Source of the DNA: Alphaproteobacteria bacterium
GTDB lineage: Bacteria > Pseudomonadota > Alphaproteobacteria > Kiloniellales > JAKSDN01
Direction: 5' to 3'
Assembly: GCA_030598385.1 (NCBI GenBank)
Contig: JAUVQB010000137.1
Span: 1-5,164, forward strand
Length of the DNA stretch: 5,164 nt
A program made the translations under genes and the position numbers. Numbering within the stretch: position 1 is the stretch's first letter; every line of letters begins with the position of its first letter. Shown here one piece after another: positions 1-4,993 of the stretch. A model generated the notes under the pieces. That model did no database searches, was not told the DNA's origin, and saw only the letters and a program-made list of their open reading frames with translations.

Positions 1-90
1 AGCCCAGGTCATGGTAACGTGGATCATCAATTCGCCCCATTTGTATTGATATTTATTTTCCCAGTTATTAGCGCATCAGGATTTAAAACT

Positions 91-303
91 TTGTCGAAAC
101 ACCCACTATCGAACGAAGCGATCGAACCCGCTGCCGAGGCTCTCATGCGGGAGCATGGCACGCAGGCTCTGTCCGAGGCCGCGAGGCAAGTGAGTGCGTT
201 GAATTCCAAAGGCTTCTATGCGCTTGCGGCCACCTGGCAACAAATCCGCCACAAGATCGTCGAGAGACAGCAGCTCGAAGACCTTCACACTGCTTCGAAA
301 TGA
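91..303 (+). CDS. Small hypothetical protein (about 70 aa)
   Basis: A short soluble protein of unknown function. The body, from about residue 9, reads as an amphipathic helical protein. A Met-Arg-Glu-His-Gly motif is followed by an Ala/Glu-rich helix, then a Trp-Gln-Gln-Ile stretch. This resembles the small alphaproteobacterial proteins with an 'HG..A' core and a conserved Trp near the end, but I know no function for them. The frame is open leftward past a GTG at 19 to the window edge. However, codons before about 115 are AT-rich at the third position and unlike the rest. A TTG at 91 has an AGGA (78-81) nine bases upstream, so I chose it; the start remains uncertain. An intrinsic terminator follows about 55 bases after the stop, so the gene appears to end its transcript. 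Alternatives are a start at GTG 19, which would add a hydrophobic segment, or ATG 145. Confidence 0.55.
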   Translation: MSKHPLSNEAIEPAAEALMREHGTQALSEAARQVSALNSKGFYALAATWQQIRHKIVERQQLEDLHTASK

Positions 304-357
304 CCCTTTACTTTGTTTGACTCATTCCCCTGAATACAAAAATTGGAGTTCGATACT

Positions 358-384
358 AGCCCCGCTCCTGCGGGGCTTTTCTTT
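358..384 (+). terminator. Rho-independent terminator after the small hypothetical gene
   Basis: An 8-bp perfect stem (358-365 with 370-377, core GCCCCGC/GCGGGGC) has a 4-base loop TCCT and is followed by the T-rich tract TTTTCTTT (377-384). This is a textbook intrinsic terminator. It lies 55 bases after the stop of the upstream gene and before the pilin promoter candidate, so it should insulate the pilin gene from upstream transcription. Confidence 0.85.
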
Positions 385-402
385 GCCGCCGATGGTTTGC
401 GC

Positions 403-431
403 TTGATGAATGTCACCCCAGCAGGTACTAT
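403..431 (+). promoter_or_regulatory. Candidate sigma-70-type promoter for the pilin gene
   Basis: TTGATG (403-408) and TACTAT (426-431) are separated by exactly 17 bases. Each box matches 4 of 6 consensus positions. Transcription would begin near 438, about 20 bases before the pilin ATG. The position just after a strong terminator and before a gene that needs its own promoter supports the call. Box quality alone is modest. Confidence 0.4.
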
Positions 432-457
432 TGTAAGGCATTGAAAAGAAAAAATTA

Positions 458-730
458 ATGGTTAACGTATTCGCGCTTGCGAGGACTTTTCTTAGGGACT
501 GTCGGGGAGCCTCCGCAGCGGAATACGCCTTGGTGTTATCCGTGGTCGGGGCAGTGCTCGCGATGTCGGCATTCGTGCTCGGTGAGACCATCGCCGCCTC
601 GATTGACAACTCGTCTGATATCATCCAACAGGCGGGATGTGGCAACAACGGGCAAGGCGCGGGGCTTGGCGGCGGCAATGGCGGCGGTGGCGGCCAAGGC
701 GCCGGAAACGGTTCCGGCAATAGCTGTTAG
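458..730 (+). CDS. Flp/class IVb pilin-like protein with Gly-rich C-terminal tail
   Basis: A probable subunit of a Flp (Tad) type IVb pilus, or a related pseudopilin. It would be inserted in the inner membrane, cut by a prepilin peptidase and assembled by Tad machinery. The 90-residue precursor has a short basic leader ending Cys-Arg-Gly17, then Ala18-Ser-Ala-Ala-Glu22-Tyr23. This places the hallmark Glu and Tyr at mature positions 5 and 6, followed by a hydrophobic helix to about residue 41. That fits the Flp/Fap family. Oddly, residues 60-90 form a glycine/asparagine/glutamine tail bounded by Cys61 and a terminal Cys90, whereas typical Flp pilins end soon after the helix. The ribosome site is only a purine run (GAAAAGAAAA), so translation may be weak. 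No tad/cpa assembly genes lie in the window, so it is an isolated pilin gene here. The family call is firm; the role as major or minor pilin is open. Confidence 0.88.
   Translation: MVNVFALARTFLRDCRGASAAEYALVLSVVGAVLAMSAFVLGETIAASIDNSSDIIQQAGCGNNGQGAGLGGGNGGGGGQGAGNGSGNSC
701..718. other. Stem-loop at the 3' end of the pilin gene
   Basis: A perfect 7-bp inverted repeat (GCCGGAA 701-707, TTCCGGC 712-718) encloses the loop ACGG and ends ten bases before the pilin stop. There is no T-tract on either strand, so it is not a standard intrinsic terminator. Its position between two convergent genes whose stops are 19 bases apart suggests a role in 3'-end formation or stability. It may equally be a by-product of Gly/Asn/Ser codons. 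Confidence 0.4.
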
Positions 731-749
731 ATAGTCTCCATTCGTAGGA

Positions 750-2081
750 TCAGCGCGTGAGGACCTTGCAGAATTCCTGCGGGTTGTCTTCGCGAAGCCG
801 GCGGCAAAGGTCGTTGGCCGCGGCGGCGCTGTAGAGTGGCCCGGCCAGGATGCGGTAAAAGTGCCCCCGTTCGCCGTAATCCATCTCGTAGATGCCGACC
901 TCCACCTCGCCCAGGGCGTCTCGATGGCGCGCCAGGGTCTCGTCGCGCAGGTCCTCGGCCGCCACGGCGTTGTCCGCCGAAATCAGCCATAGCCGATAAA
1001 TCGTCGCGGGCTCCGCTTCCTGCCCGTCCTCGGTCTCCGATACGGCAGCGCCTGGCAGCTCGTCGCTCTCGGCTTCGGCGGCCGGCACCTCAGGATCCGG
1101 TAGGGCCGCAGATTGTTGAGGGGCCGTATCCGGCTCCGGCGCCGCGGCCGGGGGATCGGGTTTCGGTTCAGGCACCGGTATCACCGCCGCCACGCCTGCG
1201 TCGCCCGGTTCTTCGGGCTCAGGGGGCTCTGTCAGCTTTTCGGGCTCTGCGAGCTTTGCGGGCTCTGGGGGCTCTTCGCTCGCCGTTGCATCCCGCTCGC
1301 CGGCGGCCGGGGCAGTCGAGGCCGCGTCCAAGCTGGTCGCTGCCGGTATGGCGGCCTGTTCAGCGGCCGGTTCGGCGGCCGGCTCGGGCGGCGCAGCCGC
1401 CGGCGCCGGCTCCAGGGGAACGGGCGATTTCGCGACCACGCCGCGCGCCTGTAGGGTCTTCACCTGCTGCGCGGCGTCGGTGTGCCCTTGCGCCGCCGCC
1501 AGCTTGTACCAGCTAAGCGCCTGACCCTCGTCGCGCGCGCCGACCCGCCCGAGGCGCAGCAACTGGCCCATGGCATACTGGGAATCCGGCAAGCCGGCCT
1601 GGGCCGCCTTTTCGAACCAGGGCGCCGCAAGCCGCTCGTTGCGGGGCACGCCCTCGCCACGAAAATAGGCCAGAGCCAGGTTGTATTGGGCCAGGCTGTA
1701 GTCGTTTTCCGCCGCGCGCTTCCACAGTTCCGCCGCACGCCGGGGGTTGCGCGGCACGCCCAGTCCTTGAGAATGCATAAGACCGAGGTTGTTTTGCGCC
1801 GCGGTAACTCCCTGGTCAGCCGCATCGCGGTACCAGCGGGCCGCCTGCGAATAGTCCTGGCGAACCTCGCCGCCGCCGTATTCGTACAGCTTGCCAAGAT
1901 TGAACTGGGCCACCGCGTCTCCGGCTTCGGCCAGAGCCCGCCAAATATCGCGGGCGCGCTGGTAATCGCCTTGACGGTAGGCGGCGATGCCGTCGGCGAT
2001 GGTCTCGGCCGAGGCCAGGGCCGGCGCCAAGGCCAGGCACATGAAGACAAACCCGGCCGCCGCGAGCCGCCATGGCCGCAC
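750..2081 (-). CDS. Secreted Sel1-repeat protein with C-terminal SPOR domain
   Basis: A periplasmic scaffold-like protein of 443 residues from the chosen start. A signal peptide covers residues 1-25 and ends Ala-Ser-Ala before Glu26. A degenerate helical pair (about 30-55) is followed by four Sel1-like repeats of about 36 residues (about 58-201), with the usual A-Q-x-N-L-G and A-x-x-W/Y-x-x-A-A patterns. A Pro/Glu/Ala-rich, probably disordered linker spans 217-357. A SPOR domain (about 360-443) carries the FYRILAGP motif and two cysteines (426, 438) that could pair. SPOR domains bind denuded glycan strands at division sites; Sel1 repeats mediate protein contacts. The frame is open to an ATG at 2243 that overlaps the upstream gene. 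The extra 54 codons have poor third-position bias, rare AGG/AGA/CGA codons and a tandem repeat, and would bury the signal peptide. I therefore prefer GTG 2081. TTG 2180, with GAGG eight bases upstream, is the alternative. It probably shares a transcript with the gene upstream. Confidence 0.88.
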   Translation of the reverse strand: MRPWRLAAAGFVFMCLALAPALASAETIADGIAAYRQGDYQRARDIWRALAEAGDAVAQFNLGKLYEYGGGEVRQDYSQAARWYRDAADQGVTAAQNNLGLMHSQGLGVPRNPRRAAELWKRAAENDYSLAQYNLALAYFRGEGVPRNERLAAPWFEKAAQAGLPDSQYAMGQLLRLGRVGARDEGQALSWYKLAAAQGHTDAAQQVKTLQARGVVAKSPVPLEPAPAAAPPEPAAEPAAEQAAIPAATSLDAASTAPAAGERDATASEEPPEPAKLAEPEKLTEPPEPEEPGDAGVAAVIPVPEPKPDPPAAAPEPDTAPQQSAALPDPEVPAAEAESDELPGAAVSETEDGQEAEPATIYRLWLISADNAVAAEDLRDETLARHRDALGEVEVGIYEMDYGERGHFYRILAGPLYSAAAANDLCRRLREDNPQEFCKVLTR

Positions 2082-2100
2082 GCCGCCGCGAATCCGTTTA

Positions 2101-2136
2101 GGATCGCGCCCGGGATCGTGCCCGGGATCGCGCCGA
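2101..2136. repeat. Three tandem 12-bp repeats upstream of the Sel1-SPOR gene
   Basis: Three consecutive 12-base units begin with GGATCG at 2101, 2113 and 2125. The second differs from the first by one base, and the third diverges only at its last base. On the minus strand they read as Asp-Pro-Gly-Arg/His if translated in the frame of the downstream gene. They lie just before the preferred GTG start at 2081, so they are most likely untranslated leader DNA between the two genes. Confidence 0.8.
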
Positions 2137-2211
2137 GCGCTCGCCCCGCCTGCCCTCGCCGCTCGCTGTCCTGTCGTCAAGATCTCGTCCTCGCCTCTGT
2201 TCCAAATCCGC

Positions 2212-2940
2212 CTAGGGGAAAGGGCAGCGCCCGGCCGTGACATTCACCATGCCCGGCTCGCCGGCCACGACGGAAAAGCGGAACTCCTTGTCGCCGATGA
2301 CCATCGCATGGTGCAGCGGGAGCAATCCGGACGCCTTACTGGCGTCCCCGCCGAGCCGCGCGAAGCGCACCACCACCGGCTGCGCCGGGTCGTATCGCAC
2401 TTGCTGATTGCCGGTGCCGTCGATGGAAGCGGAGCCTTGGGCCGTCACGACGATTGCGCTGTTCGCAAAAGCCACGGTGTCGTTGCCGCCATTATAGAAG
2501 GGCGTCTTGACATAGAAGCGCTTGGTTTCAATCGTCTCGGCACAATCGCCTTGTTGGCTCGCCTGCTGCAGGATGAAGGCAAGACGCGCACTGTCGACGC
2601 CGTCGGCCAGCCTCTCCCGAGTCAGCTCGTAAAGCGCCTTCAACTCACCAGTCGGGATTTCCTGGCGATAGCGCTGCTGCCACGCCTCGACCTTTGCCTT
2701 GGCGCCTCTTGCCGCCTCCGCCAATTGCAGATTGTCCTGTTCCAACTGCTGGATTCGCGTGTCAAAGTCGACGGTCTGTTGCTCCAGCCGGGCGACTTCG
2801 CGCTCGGCCAGACGACTGCCGATCTCATAGGCATAGACTCCTGCGCCCACGATGGCGGCCAGGGCGGCGACCCATTTCAGCAGCCGCAAACGCATCTGAC
2901 GCCGGCGCCGGCTCCTGCCCTCGCGCAAGCCAAGATTCAT
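2212..2940 (-). CDS. Unrecognised membrane-anchored coiled-coil periplasmic protein
   Basis: A 242-residue protein I cannot assign to a named family. Residues 1-20 are very basic (an Arg-rich run at 9-14). One transmembrane helix follows at about 23-41, giving an N-in, C-out anchor. Residues 43-93 are a Glu/Gln/Leu-rich coiled coil with a heptad look. A helical stretch runs to about 128. The C-terminal part (130-242) looks like a beta-rich domain, with Tyr-Val-Lys-Thr-Pro-Phe-Tyr near 143 and two cysteines (133, 239) that could form a disulphide joining its ends. It precedes the Sel1-SPOR gene on the same strand, suggesting a two-gene operon and a possible envelope partnership. The start ATG at 2940 has AGGGG about 11 bases upstream, slightly far. 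Met16 is an alternative but lacks a well-placed ribosome site. The Arg run is not a proper twin-arginine signal. Confidence 0.85.
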   Translation of the reverse strand: MNLGLREGRSRRRRQMRLRLLKWVAALAAIVGAGVYAYEIGSRLAEREVARLEQQTVDFDTRIQQLEQDNLQLAEAARGAKAKVEAWQQRYRQEIPTGELKALYELTRERLADGVDSARLAFILQQASQQGDCAETIETKRFYVKTPFYNGGNDTVAFANSAIVVTAQGSASIDGTGNQQVRYDPAQPVVVRFARLGGDASKASGLLPLHHAMVIGDKEFRFSVVAGEPGMVNVTAGRCPFP

Positions 2941-2975
2941 GGTCTACATGGCCCCTTGTTTCTGCGCCTTAGCGG

Positions 2976-3194
2976 ATGACGGAAAGATCCGAACACCTGA
3001 CCGATCCACTGGACTCGCGGCGGGAAGCCTGGGCACAGCTATCCGATGATCCCAAATCATGTAAAGAGCTTTCCGATCGCTTTGGAAGGGCCGGCTACCG
3101 CGCTCAGGGTTCCACACAAAAGATCCGTCGCAGCGCTACAGATCACGTGACGAGTCTCAAAATGAAGCCGCGGACAATAGCGCAAATTCCTTAA
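2976..3194 (+). CDS. Doubtful small open frame (72 codons)
   Basis: An ATG at 2976 opens a 72-codon frame ending TAA at 3194, encoding a charged, Ser/Arg/Lys-rich sequence with no domain I recognise. About the first 20 codons have fairly G/C-rich third positions, but bias fades afterwards. Only a weak AGCGG stretch directly abuts the start, with no properly spaced Shine-Dalgarno. It diverges from the coiled-coil gene with 35 bases between the starts. I list it only because the region is otherwise empty of genes; it is more likely chance or part of a leader. Confidence 0.15.
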   Translation: MTERSEHLTDPLDSRREAWAQLSDDPKSCKELSDRFGRAGYRAQGSTQKIRRSATDHVTSLKMKPRTIAQIP

Positions 3195-3220
3195 TATCGG
3201 TAGAAAATATTTTCTGTTAA
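3191..3220 (-). promoter_or_regulatory. Candidate promoter for the coiled-coil/Sel1-SPOR operon
   Basis: Read on the minus strand, TTAACA (3220-3215, 5 of 6 consensus positions) is separated by 18 bases from TATTAA (3196-3191, 4 of 6). Transcription would start near 3184, leaving a leader of about 245 bases before the ATG at 2940. The spacer holds most of the 14-bp palindrome, an arrangement common for repressor or MerR-type operators. The AT-rich surroundings favour a promoter. The long leader, and a competing weaker candidate at 3038-3065, argue for caution. Confidence 0.3.
3202..3215. repeat. Perfect 14-bp palindrome (possible operator)
   Basis: AGAAAATATTTTCT is a perfect inverted repeat with no central gap, in the AT-rich core of the divergent control region. 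It lies about 90 bases upstream of the hydrolase promoter candidate and overlaps the spacer and -35 edge of the minus-strand candidate. Such symmetry suits a dimeric regulator. I do not recognise it as the site of a particular family, and AT-rich DNA makes such palindromes somewhat more likely by chance. Confidence 0.5.
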
Positions 3221-3270
3221 CCAATTGTATACTTAATAAGGTGCCACTCATCTGCTTCAATTGTGCTGGA

Positions 3271-3298
3271 TTGACGCCCTAGATTTGTTTTGTATTGT
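3271..3298 (+). promoter_or_regulatory. Candidate promoter for the SleB-like hydrolase gene
   Basis: TTGACG (3271-3276, 5 of 6) and TATTGT (3293-3298, 4 of 6) are separated by 16 bases. Transcription would begin near 3305, about 55 bases before the GTG start at 3361. This also argues against the longer frame beginning at TTG 3295, which lies inside the -10 box. Confidence 0.45.
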
Positions 3299-3344
3299 TG
3301 CCAAGTGTGCCGCCTAGTTGGACTTGGCAAGCCTCCGGTCTGCT

Positions 3345-3350
3345 GAGGAG
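3345..3350 (+). promoter_or_regulatory. Ribosome binding site deciding the hydrolase start
   Basis: GAGGAG is a strong Shine-Dalgarno match ten bases before GTG 3361. The next in-frame ATG (3379) is 28 bases away, too far for this site to serve it. This is the main reason for choosing GTG. Confidence 0.65.
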
Positions 3351-3360
3351 CCTTGAACGC

Positions 3361-3957
3361 GTGAGCCCGACCCTCGCCATGAAGCTGCCGAAAGCCCTCA
3401 GGCGCGCGCGCGTCTGGAGCCGCTGGGGCTGGGCCCGACTCCGGCTTCGCGATCGGCCCGGCGCGGTGGTCTGGCCGTGGGCGATCTGGGCGGCGGTCGC
3501 CGTTTTGATCCTCGCCTATATCGCGCAGGACCATAGCCTGCCCAAGCCCGTGCAAGGCGAAATGGCGGATCTGGACTGCCTGGCGCTCAATATCTATTTC
3601 GAGGCCCGCAACGAGGCCCTGGAGGGCAAGCGCGCGGTCGGTCACGTGGTGATGAACCGGGTTCGGGACCAAGCCTTTCCGGGATCCATTTGTCAGGTCG
3701 TTCGGGAGGGCGGAGAGGAAGCCCGTGGCGGCTGCCAGTTCTCCTGGTGGTGCGACGGGCGCAGCGACGATCCGCTCGATCATCTGGCGTGGCGGGAAAG
3801 CCGGGAAATTGCTTGGGACGTCTTGCGCGGCGCCACGCGGGACCCGACGCTCGGCGCGCTGTGGTACCATGCCGACTATGTCTCGCCCGAGTGGAGCGCC
3901 GACCTGGCGAGAGGCCGCCAGATCGGCCGCCACATCTTCTATCTGCGAACCGACTAG
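3361..3957 (+). CDS. Membrane-anchored SleB-like cell wall hydrolase
   Basis: A peptidoglycan hydrolase of the SleB/Hydrolase_2 family, which cuts glycan strands as a lytic transglycosylase in characterised members. From GTG 3361 the protein has 198 residues. An Arg/Trp-rich cytoplasmic N-terminus is followed by one transmembrane helix (about 36-54) and a catalytic domain (about 71-195) facing the periplasm. Visible family signatures are A-L-N-I-Y-F-E-A-R with the likely catalytic Glu81, a GHVVMNRV segment, FPGSICQVV, the CQFSWWCDG core and ALWYHADYV near the end. GTG is chosen because GAGGAG (3345-3350) lies ten bases upstream. ATG 3379 has no ribosome site, and the upstream extension to 3295 has poor codon bias. 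It diverges from the coiled-coil/Sel1-SPOR pair, suggesting an envelope-related setting. There is no separate peptidoglycan-binding domain. The family name comes from spore germination, but nothing here suggests a spore former; such proteins are common in alphaproteobacteria. Confidence 0.9.
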   Translation: MSPTLAMKLPKALRRARVWSRWGWARLRLRDRPGAVVWPWAIWAAVAVLILAYIAQDHSLPKPVQGEMADLDCLALNIYFEARNEALEGKRAVGHVVMNRVRDQAFPGSICQVVREGGEEARGGCQFSWWCDGRSDDPLDHLAWRESREIAWDVLRGATRDPTLGALWYHADYVSPEWSADLARGRQIGRHIFYLRTD

Positions 3958-3960
3958 ACC

Positions 3961-3975
3961 CCGGCAAGCTGCCGG
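3961..3975. terminator. Hairpin between convergent genes, possible weak bidirectional terminator
   Basis: A 6-bp stem (CCGGCA 3961-3966, TGCCGG 3970-3975) with an AGC loop sits between the hydrolase stop (3957) and the stop of the convergent YcgN gene (3985). The stem is GC-rich, but neither strand has a T-tract, so it is not a classical intrinsic terminator. Its placement in a 27-base convergent gap is the main support. Confidence 0.35.
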
Positions 3976-3984
3976 ATCCCTGCC

Positions 3985-4437
3985 TTAGAGCGGCCAGTCG
4001 ACGATGCGGGCCACAAGCGCGTCCTCGTCGAAGCCCGAATCGCTCACCACCCGGCCGCGGATCGAGACACCGGCACGGTGCACGCTCTCGCGGTCGCCGG
4101 AGACCAGCGGGTGCCAGTCCGGCAGTTCCCGCCCCTCGGCCAGCAAACGGTAGGCGCAGGTCGACGGCATCCAGCTCATGATCTCGTCGAGCCGGACGGG
4201 GCTCAGCCGCACACAGTCGGGCACCCGGCCGTGGCGGTTCGGGTAGTCCGTACAGCGGCAGGCGTCCGTGTCCAGCAGATGGCAGGCCACATCGGTGTAG
4301 TCGACCCGGTTGGTGTCCGCGTCCCGCAGCTTGATGAGACAGCACTTGCCGCAGCCGTCGCAGAGCGACTCCCACTCCTGCCGGCTCATCTCGCCGAGGC
4401 TCTTGGTCCGCCAGAACGGCGGAGTCTCCTGCGCCAC
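3985..4437 (-). CDS. ycgN: YcgN/UPF0260 family cysteine-cluster protein
   Basis: A member of the YcgN (UPF0260) family, part of the wider YkgJ-type cysteine-cluster proteins that carry a CxxCxxCC motif and may bind metal or an iron-sulphur cluster; the biochemical role is unknown. The 150-residue protein starts with the family-typical P-P-F-W-R-T-K-S-L motif and E-W-E-S-L-C. The Cys26/29/32/33 cluster follows, then Cys52, Cys60, Cys62, Cys75 and Cys94, and the segment [18 protein letters not shown], closely resembling E. coli YcgN in order and length (about 150 residues). The frame is open to an ATG at 4521, but a strong GGGAGG (plus-strand 4447-4452) sits nine bases before GTG 4437 and the homologue begins here, so GTG is the start. 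It lies 76 bases downstream of the OsmC gene on the same strand, so co-transcription is plausible. Confidence 0.93.
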   Translation of the reverse strand: MAQETPPFWRTKSLGEMSRQEWESLCDGCGKCCLIKLRDADTNRVDYTDVACHLLDTDACRCTDYPNRHGRVPDCVRLSPVRLDEIMSWMPSTCAYRLLAEGRELPDWHPLVSGDRESVHRAGVSIRGRVVSDSGFDEDALVARIVDWPL

Positions 4438-4446
4438 GTCCCGCTT

Positions 4447-4452
4447 CCTCCC
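4447..4452 (-). promoter_or_regulatory. Ribosome binding site deciding the ycgN start
   Basis: The minus strand reads GGGAGG here, nine bases before GTG 4437. It is the best Shine-Dalgarno match in the window. It rules in the GTG start over the upstream ATG at 4521, whose extension is an unconserved Arg/Gly-rich stretch. Confidence 0.7.
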
Positions 4453-4513
4453 TTGCGCTCCCGGCCTTAGCACCCGTGGCGCGCCCTCGGACTTCACGGC
4501 CCCGGAGCGCACT

Positions 4514-4939
4514 CTAACCACCGCCGGGCGACTCGACGATCTCGAAGTCGTGGGTGACGACCGCGGTCTTCTGCAGCATGAGCGTGGCGGAGCAGTACTT
4601 CTCGGCCGAAAGCTCCACGGCGCGCGCCACCTTGCCGGGATTGAGGCCGCGCCCGGTGACGATGAAGTGGACGTGGATGCGGGTGAACACCTTGGGCATC
4701 TCCGTCGCCCGCTCGGCCTCCAGCTCGGCGACGCAGCCGTCGATCGCCTCGCGACCCTTCTCCAGGATCTCGACCACGTCGTAGGACGTGCAGCCGCCCA
4801 TGCCCAACAGCACCAGTTCCATCGGGCTCGGCCCGAGGCTCCGGCCGTCGTCGCCGATCGAGCTCATGACGACCCCGTGGCCGGTGCCCGAGGCCCCGAT
4901 GAAGACCCGGTCGTGGGACCAGGTAATCCGCGCTTTCAT
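4514..4939 (-). CDS. OsmC family protein, YhfA-like
   Basis: A cytoplasmic OsmC/Ohr-superfamily protein of 141 residues, closest by eye to the E. coli YhfA branch. Many superfamily members are thiol peroxidases that reduce organic hydroperoxides; the YhfA branch is poorly characterised. Visible signatures are [16 protein letters not shown] with Cys50, an F-I-V-T-G-R segment near 92-97, and L-S-A-E-K-Y-C-S with Cys116. These are the two conserved cysteines expected for the reactive pair; a further Cys69 is present. The longer frame begins at TTG 4951. ATG 4939 fits the family's M-x-A-R-x-x-W opening and has GGGGGCGG just upstream, so I chose it. It is followed by ycgN after 76 bases. Substrate and physiological role cannot be read from sequence. 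Confidence 0.93.
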   Translation of the reverse strand: MKARITWSHDRVFIGASGTGHGVVMSSIGDDGRSLGPSPMELVLLGMGGCTSYDVVEILEKGREAIDGCVAELEAERATEMPKVFTRIHVHFIVTGRGLNPGKVARAVELSAEKYCSATLMLQKTAVVTHDFEIVESPGGG

Positions 4940-4993
4940 GCCCGCCCCCAACGTTCGATCCTAGACCAAGGAGAAACTGTAGCGGGCCGCCGA

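Larger units (their letters stand above)
2941..3360. other. Control region between divergent envelope genes
   Basis: Roughly 420 bases separate the minus-strand coiled-coil gene from the plus-strand hydrolase. The part from 2941 to about 3180 is of ordinary composition. The part from 3181 to 3300 is clearly AT-rich and contains a 14-bp perfect palindrome (3202-3215), smaller palindromes GTTAAC (3216-3221) and GTATAC (3227-3232), and promoter-like boxes on both strands. A second minus-strand promoter candidate, TTTACA with a 16-base gap to GATAGC, lies at 3038-3065 and would give a shorter leader to the coiled-coil gene. I see no tRNA, no intrinsic terminator and no recognisable riboswitch. 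A 72-codon plus-strand frame (2976-3194) is doubtful. Confidence 0.6.

Noticed and set aside
41..71. Promoter for the small hypothetical gene (TTGTAT with TATTAG)
   Set aside because: The spacer is 19 bases and the alternative TTGATA gives only 14, so neither arrangement is convincing in this AT-rich stretch.
455..465. TTAA...TTAA pair around the pilin start as a CtrA binding site
   Set aside because: The half-sites are three bases apart, whereas the CtrA site needs a seven-base gap, and the pair overlaps the start codon.
1216..1275. Recurrent GGGCTCTG/GAGCTTTGC-like sequence as a CRISPR or regulatory repeat
   Set aside because: The repeats are irregular and in-frame and encode the Pro-Glu-Pro linker of the Sel1-SPOR protein. 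There are no spacers of uniform length.
836..1516. Long plus-strand open frame opposite the Sel1-SPOR gene
   Set aside because: It encodes an Arg/Pro-rich low-complexity sequence typical of the antisense of a Pro/Glu/Ala-rich high-GC gene, while the minus strand has clear Sel1 and SPOR motifs.
1482..2240. 252-codon plus-strand open frame
   Set aside because: It is antisense to the Sel1 repeats and signal peptide, shows no recognisable domain, and is explained by high-GC codon bias on the opposite strand.
2893..2940. Arg-rich N-terminus of the coiled-coil protein as a twin-arginine export signal
   Set aside because: The Arg run lacks the hydrophobic residues expected directly after the RR pair and has no cleavage site. 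The helix is better read as a membrane anchor.
3057..3260. 67-codon minus-strand frame in the control region
   Set aside because: It has an AT-rich start, no ribosome site, no codon bias and no recognisable product, and it overlaps the palindrome and promoter candidates.
3361..3957. SleB-type domain as evidence of a spore-forming organism
   Set aside because: The family is widespread in non-sporulating proteobacteria as an envelope hydrolase, and all other genes point to a Gram-negative host.
3587..4375. 262-codon minus-strand open frame spanning the hydrolase and ycgN
   Set aside because: It lies antisense to the hydrolase catalytic domain and out of frame with ycgN, and its product is Arg/Pro-rich without motifs.
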